A stretch of DNA of 64,000 bases, taken from the NCBI RefSeq assembly GCF_005311025.1, contig NZ_CP031747.1, forward strand, positions 496,001-560,000. Reading direction: 5' to 3'. Position numbers and translations under genes: made by a program. The DNA is from Alcaligenes faecalis. GTDB lineage: Bacteria > Pseudomonadota > Gammaproteobacteria > Burkholderiales > Burkholderiaceae_B. Below the pieces are notes generated by a model, which saw only the letters and a program-made list of their open reading frames with translations, was not told where the DNA came from and did no database searches. How positions within the stretch are numbered: position 1 is the first letter of the stretch; each line of letters opens with the position of its first letter. Below are positions 1 to 8,501 of the stretch, piece after piece.

Positions 1-660
1 TCTACTTTTCTGAATGCGATCTCGGGCGACCAGTCTGTTGATGATGGCCAAATCATGATCGACAAGGTAGACGTGACTCGCCGCCCGGTCTGGGAGCGAG
101 CCAATTGGGTAGCACGTGTGTTTCAGGATCCGATGGCCGGGACCTGTGAAGATCTGACCATTGAAGAAAATATGGCGCTGGCCACCTGCCGTGGCAGTCG
201 CCGTGGGCTGAGCCGTGCCGTGCGTCACTCCATGCGTGCTGAATTTGCAGAGCGTCTGGAAACCTTGGGTCTGGGTCTGGAAAACCGTCTGACAGACCGC
301 ATCGGTTTGTTGTCCGGTGGCCAACGTCAGGCCGTCAGCCTGTTGATGGCGGCCTTGCGTCCTTCCAAGATCTTGCTGCTGGACGAGCATACGGCTGCGC
401 TGGACCCGCGTACGGCTGACTTTGTTTTGCAACTGACCAATCGTATTGTGCGTGAAGGTGGCCTGACCACCATGATGGTCACGCACAGTATGCGTCAGGC
501 TCTGGATGTGGGTGATCGCACGGTCATGTTGCACCAGGGCAAGGTGGTGCTGGATGTCAGTGGTGAACAGCGTCAAGGCCTGGATGTGCGAGATCTGCTG
601 GAGATGTTCGAGCGGGTTCGGGGTGAGACTTTAGCCGACGATAGTTTATTGCTAGGTTAG
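1..660 (+). CDS. ABC transporter ATP-binding protein, 5' end cut by window
   Basis: The frame is open from base 1, so the true start lies upstream. The first visible residues, STFLNAISG, are the tail of a Walker A motif whose Gly-Lys is outside the window. The Q-loop (VFQDP), signature LSGGQRQ, Walker B ILLLDE followed by HTAALD, and switch histidine (VTHS) follow in the normal order, so the nucleotide-binding domain is complete downstream of the cut. The phrase VFQDPMAGTCEDLTIEEN resembles ATPases that partner TrpX/ABC_sub_bind-type periplasmic proteins (COG1101-like). That is family knowledge and the substrate is inferred only weakly. The permease and binding protein are probably just upstream. 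A rho-independent terminator follows at 682-721. Confidence 0.85.
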   Translation, partial: STFLNAISGDQSVDDGQIMIDKVDVTRRPVWERANWVARVFQDPMAGTCEDLTIEENMALATCRGSRRGLSRAVRHSMRAEFAERLETLGLGLENRLTDRIGLLSGGQRQAVSLLMAALRPSKILLLDEHTAALDPRTADFVLQLTNRIVREGGLTTMMVTHSMRQALDVGDRTVMLHQGKVVLDVSGEQRQGLDVRDLLEMFERVRGETLADDSLLLG

Positions 661-681
661 AAAGCACTATCCCGGATTTGG

Positions 682-721
682 AAAACCGCGTGAACTCTAG
701 GGGTTAAACGCGGTTTTTTTA
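682..721 (+). terminator. Rho-independent terminator after the ABC ATPase gene
   Basis: AAAACCGCG (682-690) pairs perfectly with CGCGGTTTT (709-717). The hairpin runs into a seven-T tract ending at 720. It lies 21 bases after the ABC ATPase stop codon and separates that gene from the efflux operon. Confidence 0.9.
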
Positions 722-967
722 TATTCAAAAAACCCTAGGTATATGATAATACGTGTTCTTTTGGCATAGGCAGACAGCGGAGCGGGTGCAAGGGGGTAGC
801 TGGCTAATCGTAGTCGCCAAATAATGGCAGGATCGAAATGAGTCTCATCGCAAATTTTCCTGTTTGATTTGCGCTTTTTCGACATATACTTGCTGCTTGT
901 CCAAACCATACAATCCAGTCAGTTTAAGCGTTAAACTCCCATGCAACGCTTAGCTCAGGAGTTCTTC
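722..967 (+). promoter_or_regulatory. Efflux operon leader with two nested dyads
   Basis: This gap holds no convincing gene. A plausible -10 box TATACT lies at 885-890 with a weak -35 (TTTGAT, 863-868). Downstream is the perfect dyad GTTTAA-GCG-TTAAAC (922-936). A second, interlocked dyad, AAGCGTT (926-932) with AACGCTT (945-951), has a 12-base spacer. AGGAG at 957-961 is the ribosome site for the ATG at 968. The dyads could be a repressor operator or a leader hairpin. No TetR- or MarR-type regulator gene is adjacent. Confidence 0.5.
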
Positions 968-2206
968 ATGTCATTTCAAAGCTTGTTGGGTCGGCAGACT
1001 TTTCGTATTGCTGCCTTCTCTTCCTTGGTTCTGCTCGCCGCTTGCGGCAACAAAGAGCCTCAAGCTCCGGCCGGCGGGATGAAGGTCCCGGTCAGTGTGA
1101 TTACCGTCCAACCGACTTCTACCGAGTTGTTCTCCGAGCTGCCTGGACGAGTCGAAGCAATTAAAGATGCACAAATCCGCGCCCGTGTTTCCGGGATTGT
1201 GGAAGAGATCAACTTTGAGCAGGGCGCTGATGTCAAACAAGACCAGCTCTTGTTTACCATTGACCCGGCTCCGTACCGTGCAGTTCGTAATCAAGCTGCA
1301 GCCCAGCTGAAAAACGCCCAGGCTGACGCACAAAGTGCCAAGCAATTGGCGCAGCGTTACGAGCGTCTGATCAAGGAAAATGCGGTTTCCCGCCAGGATT
1401 ACGACAACGCCAAGGCCCGCGCCATGCAGGCCGATGCCGCCATTGCCGCTGCACAGGCGACCCTGGACAGCGCCAATATTGATCTGGGCTACACCAAGAT
1501 TGTGTCGCCCGTGTCGGGCCGTATCGGCAAGTCCCTGGTTACCGAAGGTGCTCTGGTTTCTGCCGCCAACGCCACCCATATGGCCACCGTGCAGCAACTG
1601 GACCGTGTCTATATTGATGTGACGCGTTCCACCGCTGAGCTGACGCAACTGCGTCGTGCCATGGCTGCTGGTACGTTGAAGTCGGCTGGTGAAGGCCAGG
1701 CCAAAGCCAAGGCCGTGCTGGAAGATGGCTCCCTTTACGATCAAGATGGCGTTTTGCTGTTTAGCGGTGTCAGCGTGGATCCTTCCACTTCGCAAGTAAC
1801 CTTGCGTGCCGTGTTCCCGAACCCTGATGAAATTCTCTTGCCCGGTATGTACGTACGCGTTCGTCTGGAACAAGGTGTGATTCCGGATGCCTTGCTGGTG
1901 CCCGCGCAGGCTGTTCAGTACACCTCGGATGGCGCTTCTAATATTTACGTGGTTCGTGAAGAGAAAGCCCAGTCCGTACCTGTCGTGTTGGGACCCGAAA
2001 GCGATGGTCAGTATGTAGTGGACAAAGGCCTGCAAGCCGGCGACCAGATCATTGTCGAAGGCTTCCAGAAGATTCGTCCCGGTGCCCCTGTCCAGACGAT
2101 GCCTTGGAAGGGCAACAAGTCAGCCGCTGCACCTGCTCCTGATGCGGCCCCCGCACAGGAACCGGCCGCCGCTGCTGAGCCAAACGAAGCCAAGTCTAGC
2201 GAGTAA
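968..2206 (+). CDS. RND efflux membrane-fusion lipoprotein (MexA/AcrA/BpeA family)
   Basis: This is the periplasmic adaptor that links the inner-membrane pump to the outer-membrane channel of a tripartite multidrug efflux system. The N-terminus is a lipoprotein signal ending in the lipobox LAAC, so Cys26 is the predicted lipidation site. The biotinyl/lipoyl-like half-motifs, an alpha-helical hairpin (about residues 95-165) and beta-barrel/membrane-proximal domains follow. The C-terminus is a low-complexity Ala/Pro/Glu tail. Length (412 aa) fits the family. An upstream in-frame ATG at 941 would add nine residues, but it lies inside a dyad and has no ribosome site. The ATG at 968 has AGGAG at a 6-base spacing. 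The pump gene starts 5 bases after the stop. Confidence 0.93.
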   Translation: MSFQSLLGRQTFRIAAFSSLVLLAACGNKEPQAPAGGMKVPVSVITVQPTSTELFSELPGRVEAIKDAQIRARVSGIVEEINFEQGADVKQDQLLFTIDPAPYRAVRNQAAAQLKNAQADAQSAKQLAQRYERLIKENAVSRQDYDNAKARAMQADAAIAAAQATLDSANIDLGYTKIVSPVSGRIGKSLVTEGALVSAANATHMATVQQLDRVYIDVTRSTAELTQLRRAMAAGTLKSAGEGQAKAKAVLEDGSLYDQDGVLLFSGVSVDPSTSQVTLRAVFPNPDEILLPGMYVRVRLEQGVIPDALLVPAQAVQYTSDGASNIYVVREEKAQSVPVVLGPESDGQYVVDKGLQAGDQIIVEGFQKIRPGAPVQTMPWKGNKSAAAPAPDAAPAQEPAAAAEPNEAKSSE

Positions 2207-2211
2207 GCGAC

Positions 2212-5200
2212 ATGCCTCAGTTTTTTATTGAAAGGCCCATTTTTGCATGGGTCGTTGCCTTGGCGATCACGCTATTTGGCTTATTGGCTTTGCCCAATAT
2301 GCCTGTAGCGCAGTATCCCGATGTGGCACCCCCTTCGGTCACCATCAGGGCGACCTACCCAGGTGCAACGGCGGAAGACGTTGCCAGTACGGTAGCCAGT
2401 GTGATCGAAGATCAGTTGAACGGTGCCAAAGGCCTGCTGTACTACGAGTCCGTCAGTGACTCCTACGGCTCGACCGAAATCACCGCCACGTTCCGTCCTG
2501 GTACCAATCCTGACATGGCTCAGGTGGACGTCCAGAACCGGGTCAGCAACATTACCGCGTCCTTGCCGACAGCGGTGATGGAGCAGGGCCTGCACGTGGA
2601 GCAGTCCAGTACCGGCTTTCTGCAAGTGGTGACCTTGTCCTCCACGGACGGCAGTCTGGATCAGACAGCTCTGGCTGACTACATCGAACGCAATATCAAG
2701 AACACGATTTCTCGTGTTCCTGGTGTGGCTCGCTTCCAGCTGTTTGCAGCCGGTCGCGCCATGCGTGTGTGGCTGGACCCTGCCAAGCTGGTCGGTTACC
2801 AGATGAGCCCAGCGGACGTGACCAACGCCATTCGTCAGCAAAACATGCTGGTGTCTGCCGGTATTCTGGGTGGCCCACCCAATCAGGACAGTCAGCGTGT
2901 GGCCGCACCCATTACGGTGAACGGTCAGTTGGCAACCGTGGAAGAGTTTGAAAACATCATTCTGCGCTCGCAGCCTGATGGCTCGACCGTGCGTATTAAA
3001 GACGTCGCTCGTGTGGAAGTGGGGGCGGACAACTACCAGTTTGGTGCCCGTCTGAACAGCAAGCCGACAGCGGCTTTTGCTATCTCCTTGTTGCCTGAGG
3101 CGAACGCGCTGGATACTGCCGCGGCAATTAAAGTCGAAATGGAGAAGTTGGCCGAGTTCTTCCCGGAAAACATCCGCTACGACATTCCTTATGACACCTC
3201 GCCCTACGTGGACAAGTCCATCACCCAGGTGGTTTACACCTTGCTGGAAGCCATGGTGCTGGTGTTCATCGTGATGTACGTGTTCCTGCAAAACGTGCGC
3301 TACACCCTGATCCCCGCACTGGTGGTGCCGGTGGCTATCTTGGGGGCGTTCGCGGTGATGCAGGTGCTGGGTATGTCAGTGAACGTGCTGACCATGTTCG
3401 CGATGGTGCTGGCCATTGGTATTTTGGTGGACGACGCGATCGTGGTGGTGGAGAACGTCGAACGTATCATGGTGGAAGACGGGCTCTCGCCTAAGGAAGC
3501 GACCAAGAAAGCCATGCCGCAAATTAGTGGCGCTATTGTGGGTATTACGCTGGTGCTGTCGGCCGTGTTCTTGCCCCTGGCATTCATGGCCGGTTCGGTG
3601 GGGGTGATTTACCGTCAGTTCTCGGTGGCCATGGCCGTGTCGATTGCCTTCTCCGGCTTTTTGGCACTGACCTTTACACCTGCCTTGTGCGCGACTTTGT
3701 TGAAACCTATCCCCAAGGGCCATCACGAAACCAAGCGTGGCTTCTTTGGCTGGTTCAACCGTGTCTTTACGCGTACCACCAATGGTTACGAAAGCTTTAT
3801 TGGCAAGACCTTGCGTCGTGGCGGTCGGATGATGTTCATCTATCTGATCATGGTGCTGGTTCTGGGCTTTCTGTACATGCGCATGCCAACCGCGTTCTTG
3901 CCTGAGGAAGATCAGGGCTACGTGATTGCCAACATCGAGCTGCCTGCCGGTTCGACAGCCAACCGTACGATTGAAACGATTTCCAAGGTCGAGGACTACT
4001 TCAAAGAGCAGCCTCAGGTCGAAAACATCATTGCCGTGCAGGGCTTCAGCTTTAACGGTAGTGGTTTGAACTCGGCTATTGCCTTTGTGCCCTTGAAGGA
4101 CTTCAACGAACGTAAAGGCAAGGAAAACTCGGCTCAAGCCATTTCCGGCAAGGCCATGGGTCAGTTGCTGTTCGGTTTGCCCGATTCCATGGTGATCGCG
4201 ATTGTGCCGCCCGCTATTTCTGCTCTGGGTAACTCCTCGGGTATTGATATGCGTCTGGAGGATCGCGGTGGCATGGGCCACGATGCCCTGATGGCCGCTG
4301 CTGATCAACTGCTGAACCTGGCCAAGCAAAGCCCTGTGTTTGATCCACAGAGCGTGCGTATCACTGGCTTGGGACCTGGCAAACAGATTCGTCTGGAAAT
4401 TGACCGTGACAAGGCGGCGGCCTTGGGTGTGAACTTCAGCGAAGCCTCTGCCTTGATTGGCGGCGCTCTGGGCTCGTCCTTCGTGGGTAAATTTACCAAC
4501 CAGGGCCGTGTGCAAAGTGTCTGGGTACAAGCTGATGCGCCATACCGCATGACCATTGATGATGTGCTCAAGCTGAATGCTCGCAACAGTGAAGGCAAGA
4601 TGGTTCCGCTGTCCGCCTTTGTGAACCAGACAACGGAACAAGGTCCGGTACAGATCGTGCGCTACAACAGCTACGAGTCCGTTCGTATCAGTGGTGGTCC
4701 CGCTCCAGGCTACACCTCGGGTGAAGCCATGATCGAGATGGAAAACCTGATGAAGCAATTGCCTAGCGGTTTTGGCGTGGACTGGACCGGTCTGTCCTAC
4801 CAGGAGCGTCAGGCTGCCGGTCAGTCGGGTATCTTGATGGGCTTGGCCGTTCTGGTGGTGTTCATGCTGCTGGCTGCCTTGTACGAAAGCTGGGCGATCC
4901 CGCTGTCCGTGATGCTGGCCGTACCGCTGGGTATGCTGGGTTCGGTCTTGCTGGTCTCCGGTCTGGGTATGCCTAACGACGTGTACTTCCAGGTGGGTAT
5001 CGTGACGGTGATCGGTCTGTCAGCGAAGAACGCGATTCTGATTGTGGAGTTTGCCAAGGATGCCTACGCACGTGGTGCTACCTTGATCGACGCCACTCTG
5101 GAAGCCGCTCGCTTGCGTTTCCGTCCTATCTTGATGACCTCTTTCGCCTTTGTGCTGGGTGTGGTGCCTCTGGCTACCTCCACTGGTGCGGGTGCTGCCA

Positions 5201-5406
5201 GCCAGAACGCCGTGGGTCTGGGTGTGCTGGGTGGTATGTTGGCCGCAACGCCTTTGGCTGTCTTGATGGTGCCGACCTTCTTTGTCGTGATCCTCAAGCT
5301 CTTTAAAACTAAACCCCGTCTGTTTGGCGAAGCCGCTAAATTGCACGAGGAAGAACAGGCCAAACAAGCTGCACAGCCGGCCGGTTCGCAAGGAGGACAG
5401 CACTGA
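2212..5406 (+). CDS. RND multidrug efflux pump, inner-membrane permease (MexB/AcrB family)
   Basis: This is the proton-driven HAE1-family transporter, 1064 aa with the usual two sets of six transmembrane helices and two large periplasmic loops. The proton-relay aspartates in ILVDDAIVVVEN fall at residues 407-408, matching E. coli AcrB numbering, and the relay lysine in GLSAKNAILIVEF is residue 939. The N-terminus MPQFFIERPIFAWV is the classic RND opening. It is translated with the adaptor upstream and the channel gene downstream (TGATG, one-base overlap). Substrates cannot be read from sequence, but HAE1 pumps export hydrophobic or amphiphilic drugs. Confidence 0.96.
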   Translation: MPQFFIERPIFAWVVALAITLFGLLALPNMPVAQYPDVAPPSVTIRATYPGATAEDVASTVASVIEDQLNGAKGLLYYESVSDSYGSTEITATFRPGTNPDMAQVDVQNRVSNITASLPTAVMEQGLHVEQSSTGFLQVVTLSSTDGSLDQTALADYIERNIKNTISRVPGVARFQLFAAGRAMRVWLDPAKLVGYQMSPADVTNAIRQQNMLVSAGILGGPPNQDSQRVAAPITVNGQLATVEEFENIILRSQPDGSTVRIKDVARVEVGADNYQFGARLNSKPTAAFAISLLPEANALDTAAAIKVEMEKLAEFFPENIRYDIPYDTSPYVDKSITQVVYTLLEAMVLVFIVMYVFLQNVRYTLIPALVVPVAILGAFAVMQVLGMSVNVLTMFAMVLAIGILVDDAIVVVENVERIMVEDGLSPKEATKKAMPQISGAIVGITLVLSAVFLPLAFMAGSVGVIYRQFSVAMAVSIAFSGFLALTFTPALCATLLKPIPKGHHETKRGFFGWFNRVFTRTTNGYESFIGKTLRRGGRMMFIYLIMVLVLGFLYMRMPTAFLPEEDQGYVIANIELPAGSTANRTIETISKVEDYFKEQPQVENIIAVQGFSFNGSGLNSAIAFVPLKDFNERKGKENSAQAISGKAMGQLLFGLPDSMVIAIVPPAISALGNSSGIDMRLEDRGGMGHDALMAAADQLLNLAKQSPVFDPQSVRITGLGPGKQIRLEIDRDKAAALGVNFSEASALIGGALGSSFVGKFTNQGRVQSVWVQADAPYRMTIDDVLKLNARNSEGKMVPLSAFVNQTTEQGPVQIVRYNSYESVRISGGPAPGYTSGEAMIEMENLMKQLPSGFGVDWTGLSYQERQAAGQSGILMGLAVLVVFMLLAALYESWAIPLSVMLAVPLGMLGSVLLVSGLGMPNDVYFQVGIVTVIGLSAKNAILIVEFAKDAYARGATLIDATLEAARLRFRPILMTSFAFVLGVVPLATSTGAGAASQNAVGLGVLGGMLAATPLAVLMVPTFFVVILKLFKTKPRLFGEAAKLHEEEQAKQAAQPAGSQGGQH

Positions 5407-6869
5407 TGTCTAGCATGTTTTTACGTAGCCCCTTGGTGCTGGCCGTGGCGTTTGCCTTGTCGGCTTGCTCCTTGGCACCGAAGTACGAGCGTCCTGATTC
5501 TCCCGTGCCCGCACAATTCCCTCTGGCCCAGCAGGGCCAGGCGGATGCGGCACAGGCTGCTGATCTGGGCTGGCGTGAATTCTTTACGGATCCGCGTCTG
5601 CATGCCCTGATCGAGCAGGCTCTGGAGAATAACCGCGATCTGCGTATTGCCACCCAGCGCATCGAGGAAGCTCGCGCGCAATACGGCGTGGCACGCAGTG
5701 ACCAGTTGCCCAGCATTGGTGTGCAGGCGGCCGAGCAGGCCACCCACACACCGGCTGAACTGCGTCCTGGTGGCCCAAATTCGGCCCCCGTAACCCGTAC
5801 GTTCCAGGCCGGTGTCGGTATCACTGCTTTCGAGCTGGACTTCTTTGGTCGAGTGCGTGATCTGGCCCGTGCTGCTCAAGAACAGTACTTTGCCACCGAG
5901 CAGGCTCAGCGTACCGCCCATATCGCCCTGGTGGCGGGCACCGCCGAAGCCTACTTCAAGGTACGTACTGCCGAAGAACTGCATGCTTTGATGAGCAATA
6001 CCTTGCGCAGCCGTCAAGAGACATTGCGCCTGGTGCAGTCTTCTTACGATGCCGGTACGGTGTCGGCGCTGGACCTGAACCAGGCCAAGGTGCAATACAA
6101 CACCGTGCGTTCCGATATGCAGGCTGTCGAGCGTGATCGTCAGCGTGCACTCAATGCCTTGCAGGTCTTGTTGGGCGGTGAAATACCGGCTGACTTACCA
6201 GCAGGCTTGCCCTTTACCCGTGCTCAGCTGATGCCTAGCTTGCCTGTAGGGTTGTCGGCCGAGTTGCTGGAGCGTCGTCCTGACATCCTGGCCGCCGAGC
6301 ACGTCTTGCGTGGTTCCAACTACAGCATCGGTGCAGCACGCGCTGCTTTTTTCCCGCGTCTGAGCCTGACCGGTCTGCTGGGCTTCATGAGCCCCGAGCT
6401 GGGTGGTCTGTTCAGTTCGGGTAACCGTTACTGGCAGTTCCAGCCGCAAATTACCATGCCGCTGCTCTCGGGCAGTACCTGGGCCAATTTGGATCTGGCC
6501 GAGGCTCGTCGTGACATTGCGATCAGCCAGTATGAAAAAACCATTCAGGAAGCCTTCCGCGAAGTGGCTGATGCTTTGGCGGGCGAAGCCACCTACGGTC
6601 AGCAGATCGACGCCTTGCAAGAGGTTGATCAGGCTGCCAGCGAAAGCTTGCGTCTGGCCAAGCTGCGTTACGAAGTGGGTATAGACAGCTTCCTGCAGGT
6701 GCAAACGGCGGAAGTCAGCCTGTACGGTACGCGTCAAGCCTATATTCAGACTGGCTTGGCATCCCTGATGAACCGGGTCGAGTTGTACAAGGCTTTGGGT
6801 GGCGGCTGGACAGCTGAAACCGTCAAGCCTGAAACAAAGACCCAGGCCACTGGGACAGCACCGGAGTAA
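5406..6869 (+). CDS. RND efflux outer-membrane channel lipoprotein (OprM/NodT family)
   Basis: This is the third part of the efflux system, a TolC-like trimeric outer-membrane duct. The signal peptide ends in the lipobox LSAC with Cys21 as the lipidation site, followed by SLAPKYERP, typical of OprM-type proteins. Two internally related coiled-coil/beta-strand halves follow (about residues 60-265 and 270-465). Length 487 aa is normal. Start ATG overlaps the pump stop by one base, with AGGAGG about 10 bases upstream. It is the last gene of the operon, and pdxJ begins 55 bases later with its own ribosome site. Confidence 0.95.
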   Translation: MSSMFLRSPLVLAVAFALSACSLAPKYERPDSPVPAQFPLAQQGQADAAQAADLGWREFFTDPRLHALIEQALENNRDLRIATQRIEEARAQYGVARSDQLPSIGVQAAEQATHTPAELRPGGPNSAPVTRTFQAGVGITAFELDFFGRVRDLARAAQEQYFATEQAQRTAHIALVAGTAEAYFKVRTAEELHALMSNTLRSRQETLRLVQSSYDAGTVSALDLNQAKVQYNTVRSDMQAVERDRQRALNALQVLLGGEIPADLPAGLPFTRAQLMPSLPVGLSAELLERRPDILAAEHVLRGSNYSIGAARAAFFPRLSLTGLLGFMSPELGGLFSSGNRYWQFQPQITMPLLSGSTWANLDLAEARRDIAISQYEKTIQEAFREVADALAGEATYGQQIDALQEVDQAASESLRLAKLRYEVGIDSFLQVQTAEVSLYGTRQAYIQTGLASLMNRVELYKALGGGWTAETVKPETKTQATGTAPE

Positions 6870-6924
6870 ACAGGCGATAATACGTCTGGTCATTCATCCC
6901 TGAAACTACGGAGGTCCTTGGGGA

Positions 6925-7662
6925 ATGTTAGAACTGGGCGTCAATATCGATCATGTGGCGACGCTGCGCCAGCAGCGTCTGACCACATACCCTGATCCAA
7001 TTCAGGCCGCTTTGCGAGCAGAAGAAGCCGGAGCGGACCTGATCACCTTACATCTGCGTGAAGACCGGCGTCATATTCAGGATGCCGACGTCGAGGCCCT
7101 GCGCCCCGTACTGCGTACCCGGATGAATCTGGAATGCGCCATCACCACCGAAATGCTGGACATTGCCTGCCGTATCAAACCGGACGATGTCTGCTTGGTT
7201 CCCGAACACCGTGCTGAACTGACGACCGAAGGTGGTCTGGATGTGGTCGGTCATCTGGACCAGGTCAAGGCTGCTGTGCAGCAATTGCAGGCTGCCGGTA
7301 TTCGCGTCTCGCTGTTCATTGATGCCGACCCGGCGCAAATCCGAGCCGCCAGCGACGTGGGTGCCACCGTGATCGAACTGCACACTGGCACCTATGCGGA
7401 TGCTCAAACGCCCGAGCAGGCCGCCAGCGAACTGGAACGTATCCGTGCCGGTATTGCTCAAGGTGTGTCGCAAGGTCTGCGTGTGAATGCGGGTCATGGC
7501 CTGCACTACGGCAACGTACAAGCGATTGCCGCCTTGCCGGGGCTGACGGAGCTTAATATTGGTCACGCCATTGTTGCCCAGGCTGTCTTTGACGGTTGGG
7601 AAAAAGCCGTGCGCGACATGAAAGCCCTGCTGGTGCAAGCGGGCGCTCCTGCTCAAGCCTGA
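6925..7662 (+). CDS. pdxJ: Pyridoxine 5'-phosphate synthase
   Basis: It condenses 3-amino-1-hydroxyacetone phosphate with 1-deoxy-D-xylulose 5-phosphate to form pyridoxine 5'-phosphate, the ring-forming step of DXP-dependent vitamin B6 synthesis. The 245-aa TIM-barrel shows the family signatures: [14 protein letters not shown] at the N-terminus, [23 protein letters not shown] and the C-terminal NAGHGL / LNIGHAI phosphate-binding strands. GGAGG at 6910-6914 precedes the ATG. The cell's DXP comes from the pathway that also feeds dxr (52197 in this window). Neighbours are unrelated in function. Confidence 0.97.
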   Translation: MLELGVNIDHVATLRQQRLTTYPDPIQAALRAEEAGADLITLHLREDRRHIQDADVEALRPVLRTRMNLECAITTEMLDIACRIKPDDVCLVPEHRAELTTEGGLDVVGHLDQVKAAVQQLQAAGIRVSLFIDADPAQIRAASDVGATVIELHTGTYADAQTPEQAASELERIRAGIAQGVSQGLRVNAGHGLHYGNVQAIAALPGLTELNIGHAIVAQAVFDGWEKAVRDMKALLVQAGAPAQA

Positions 7663-7666
7663 CTGA

Positions 7667-7687
7667 GCCCTGCCATCTGGGCAGGGC
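7667..7687 (+). other. Hairpin after pdxJ
   Basis: GCCCTGCC (7667-7674) pairs with GGCAGGGC (7680-7687) around a 5-base loop, directly after the pdxJ stop. No clear T tract follows, so it is either a weak or Rho-assisted terminator or an mRNA-stabilising 3' hairpin. Confidence 0.55.
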
Positions 7688-7712
7688 ACTCTTAACTGAT
7701 TCTGGAAGCACT

Positions 7713-8282
7713 ATGAGTACCATTGATTCCCTATTGTCCCGCCGCTCCATCAAGCTGGTGCAAGGCCCCGGCCCGAACGAGCAGGAGCTGGACCTGATTT
7801 TGCGCGCTGCCATGGTCGCTCCTGACCATGGTCGTTTGCAGCCTTGGCGCTTTTGCCTGATCCGCGGTGAAAACGTGCAGGCTCTGGGCGAACTGGCCAT
7901 TGCCGCCAATGAGCGCGCCGGTAATCCATTGACCGAGCAGAAAGCTGCCAGCGTCCGCACCTGGCTGGCCAAAGTGCCCATGCTGATCGCCGTGGCCAGT
8001 CACATCGATCATGGCGAAGAGAAAATCCCTGAACTGGAACGTGTTCTGGCAACGGGCGCAGCTGTCAGCAATATGCTGCATGCGGCTCATCAACTGGGCT
8101 TTGGCGCTTTCTGGAGCACCGGCCTGGGCACCTATGGTGAAGAAGTTCCTGAAGCCTTGGGTTTTGATTCCCTGGATTACCAGTTCCTGGGCTTTGTGTC
8201 GGTGGGTACGCCTATTCACAATCTGGGTCCTGCCCAGCGTCCCGAGCCACAAAAGTTTGTGACGGAGTGGCAAGCTGCTTGA
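7713..8282 (+). CDS. Small nitroreductase-family flavoprotein (YdjA-like)
   Basis: This is a compact FMN-dependent oxidoreductase of the nitroreductase fold, 189 aa. The N-terminal SRRSIK supplies the Arg-Arg-Ser FMN phosphate contacts. APDHGRLQPWRF and the C-terminal GFVSVGTP are typical of the YdjA/TdsD-like subgroup. The physiological substrate of this subgroup is not settled. The frame is open 117 bases further upstream into pdxJ, but the ATG at 7713 has a GGAAG ribosome site at the right distance and gives the family's usual length. A strong terminator follows at 8369-8400. Confidence 0.85.
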   Translation: MSTIDSLLSRRSIKLVQGPGPNEQELDLILRAAMVAPDHGRLQPWRFCLIRGENVQALGELAIAANERAGNPLTEQKAASVRTWLAKVPMLIAVASHIDHGEEKIPELERVLATGAAVSNMLHAAHQLGFGAFWSTGLGTYGEEVPEALGFDSLDYQFLGFVSVGTPIHNLGPAQRPEPQKFVTEWQAA

Positions 8283-8368
8283 GTCCAGCTGATGATGAAC
8301 CGGTTCTAAAATAGCGCTGTTTCCATGGCATCACCCGGAGTGGTGATTGCTTTGGAACGTTTTAAATA

Positions 8369-8400
8369 GCCTGAATCCTTTCTGGATTCGGGCTTTTTTT
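8369..8400 (+). terminator. Rho-independent terminator after the nitroreductase gene
   Basis: GCCTGAATCC (8369-8378) pairs with GGATTCGGGC (8384-8393; one G-T pair) around a 5-base loop and is followed by seven T. It isolates the catabolic cluster from upstream transcription. Confidence 0.93.
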
Positions 8401-8472
8401 GTGCCCTAGGGTTTGTACTGATAGGCATGAAGCTAACCACGCTTTTATCATTATTCCATACATTAGAATGAC

Positions 8473-8489
8473 ATTCCGTTAAACGGAAT
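8473..8489 (+). promoter_or_regulatory. Perfect dyad, candidate IclR operator
   Basis: ATTCCGT-TAA-ACGGAAT is a perfect 7-3-7 inverted repeat that ends 12 bases before the first possible start codon of the catabolic operon. Its size and symmetry suit IclR-family dimers, and an IclR gene lies inside the operon at 10932. A possible -10 box TAGAAT (8464-8469) abuts the dyad. Binding by that regulator is inference. Confidence 0.55.
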
Positions 8490-8501
8490 ATAAACAGGAA
8501 A

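Noticed and set aside
3376-4758. A 460-codon minus-strand frame within the RND pump gene
   Set aside because: Antisense to an intact pump gene with all functional residues; His/Gln-rich shadow composition.
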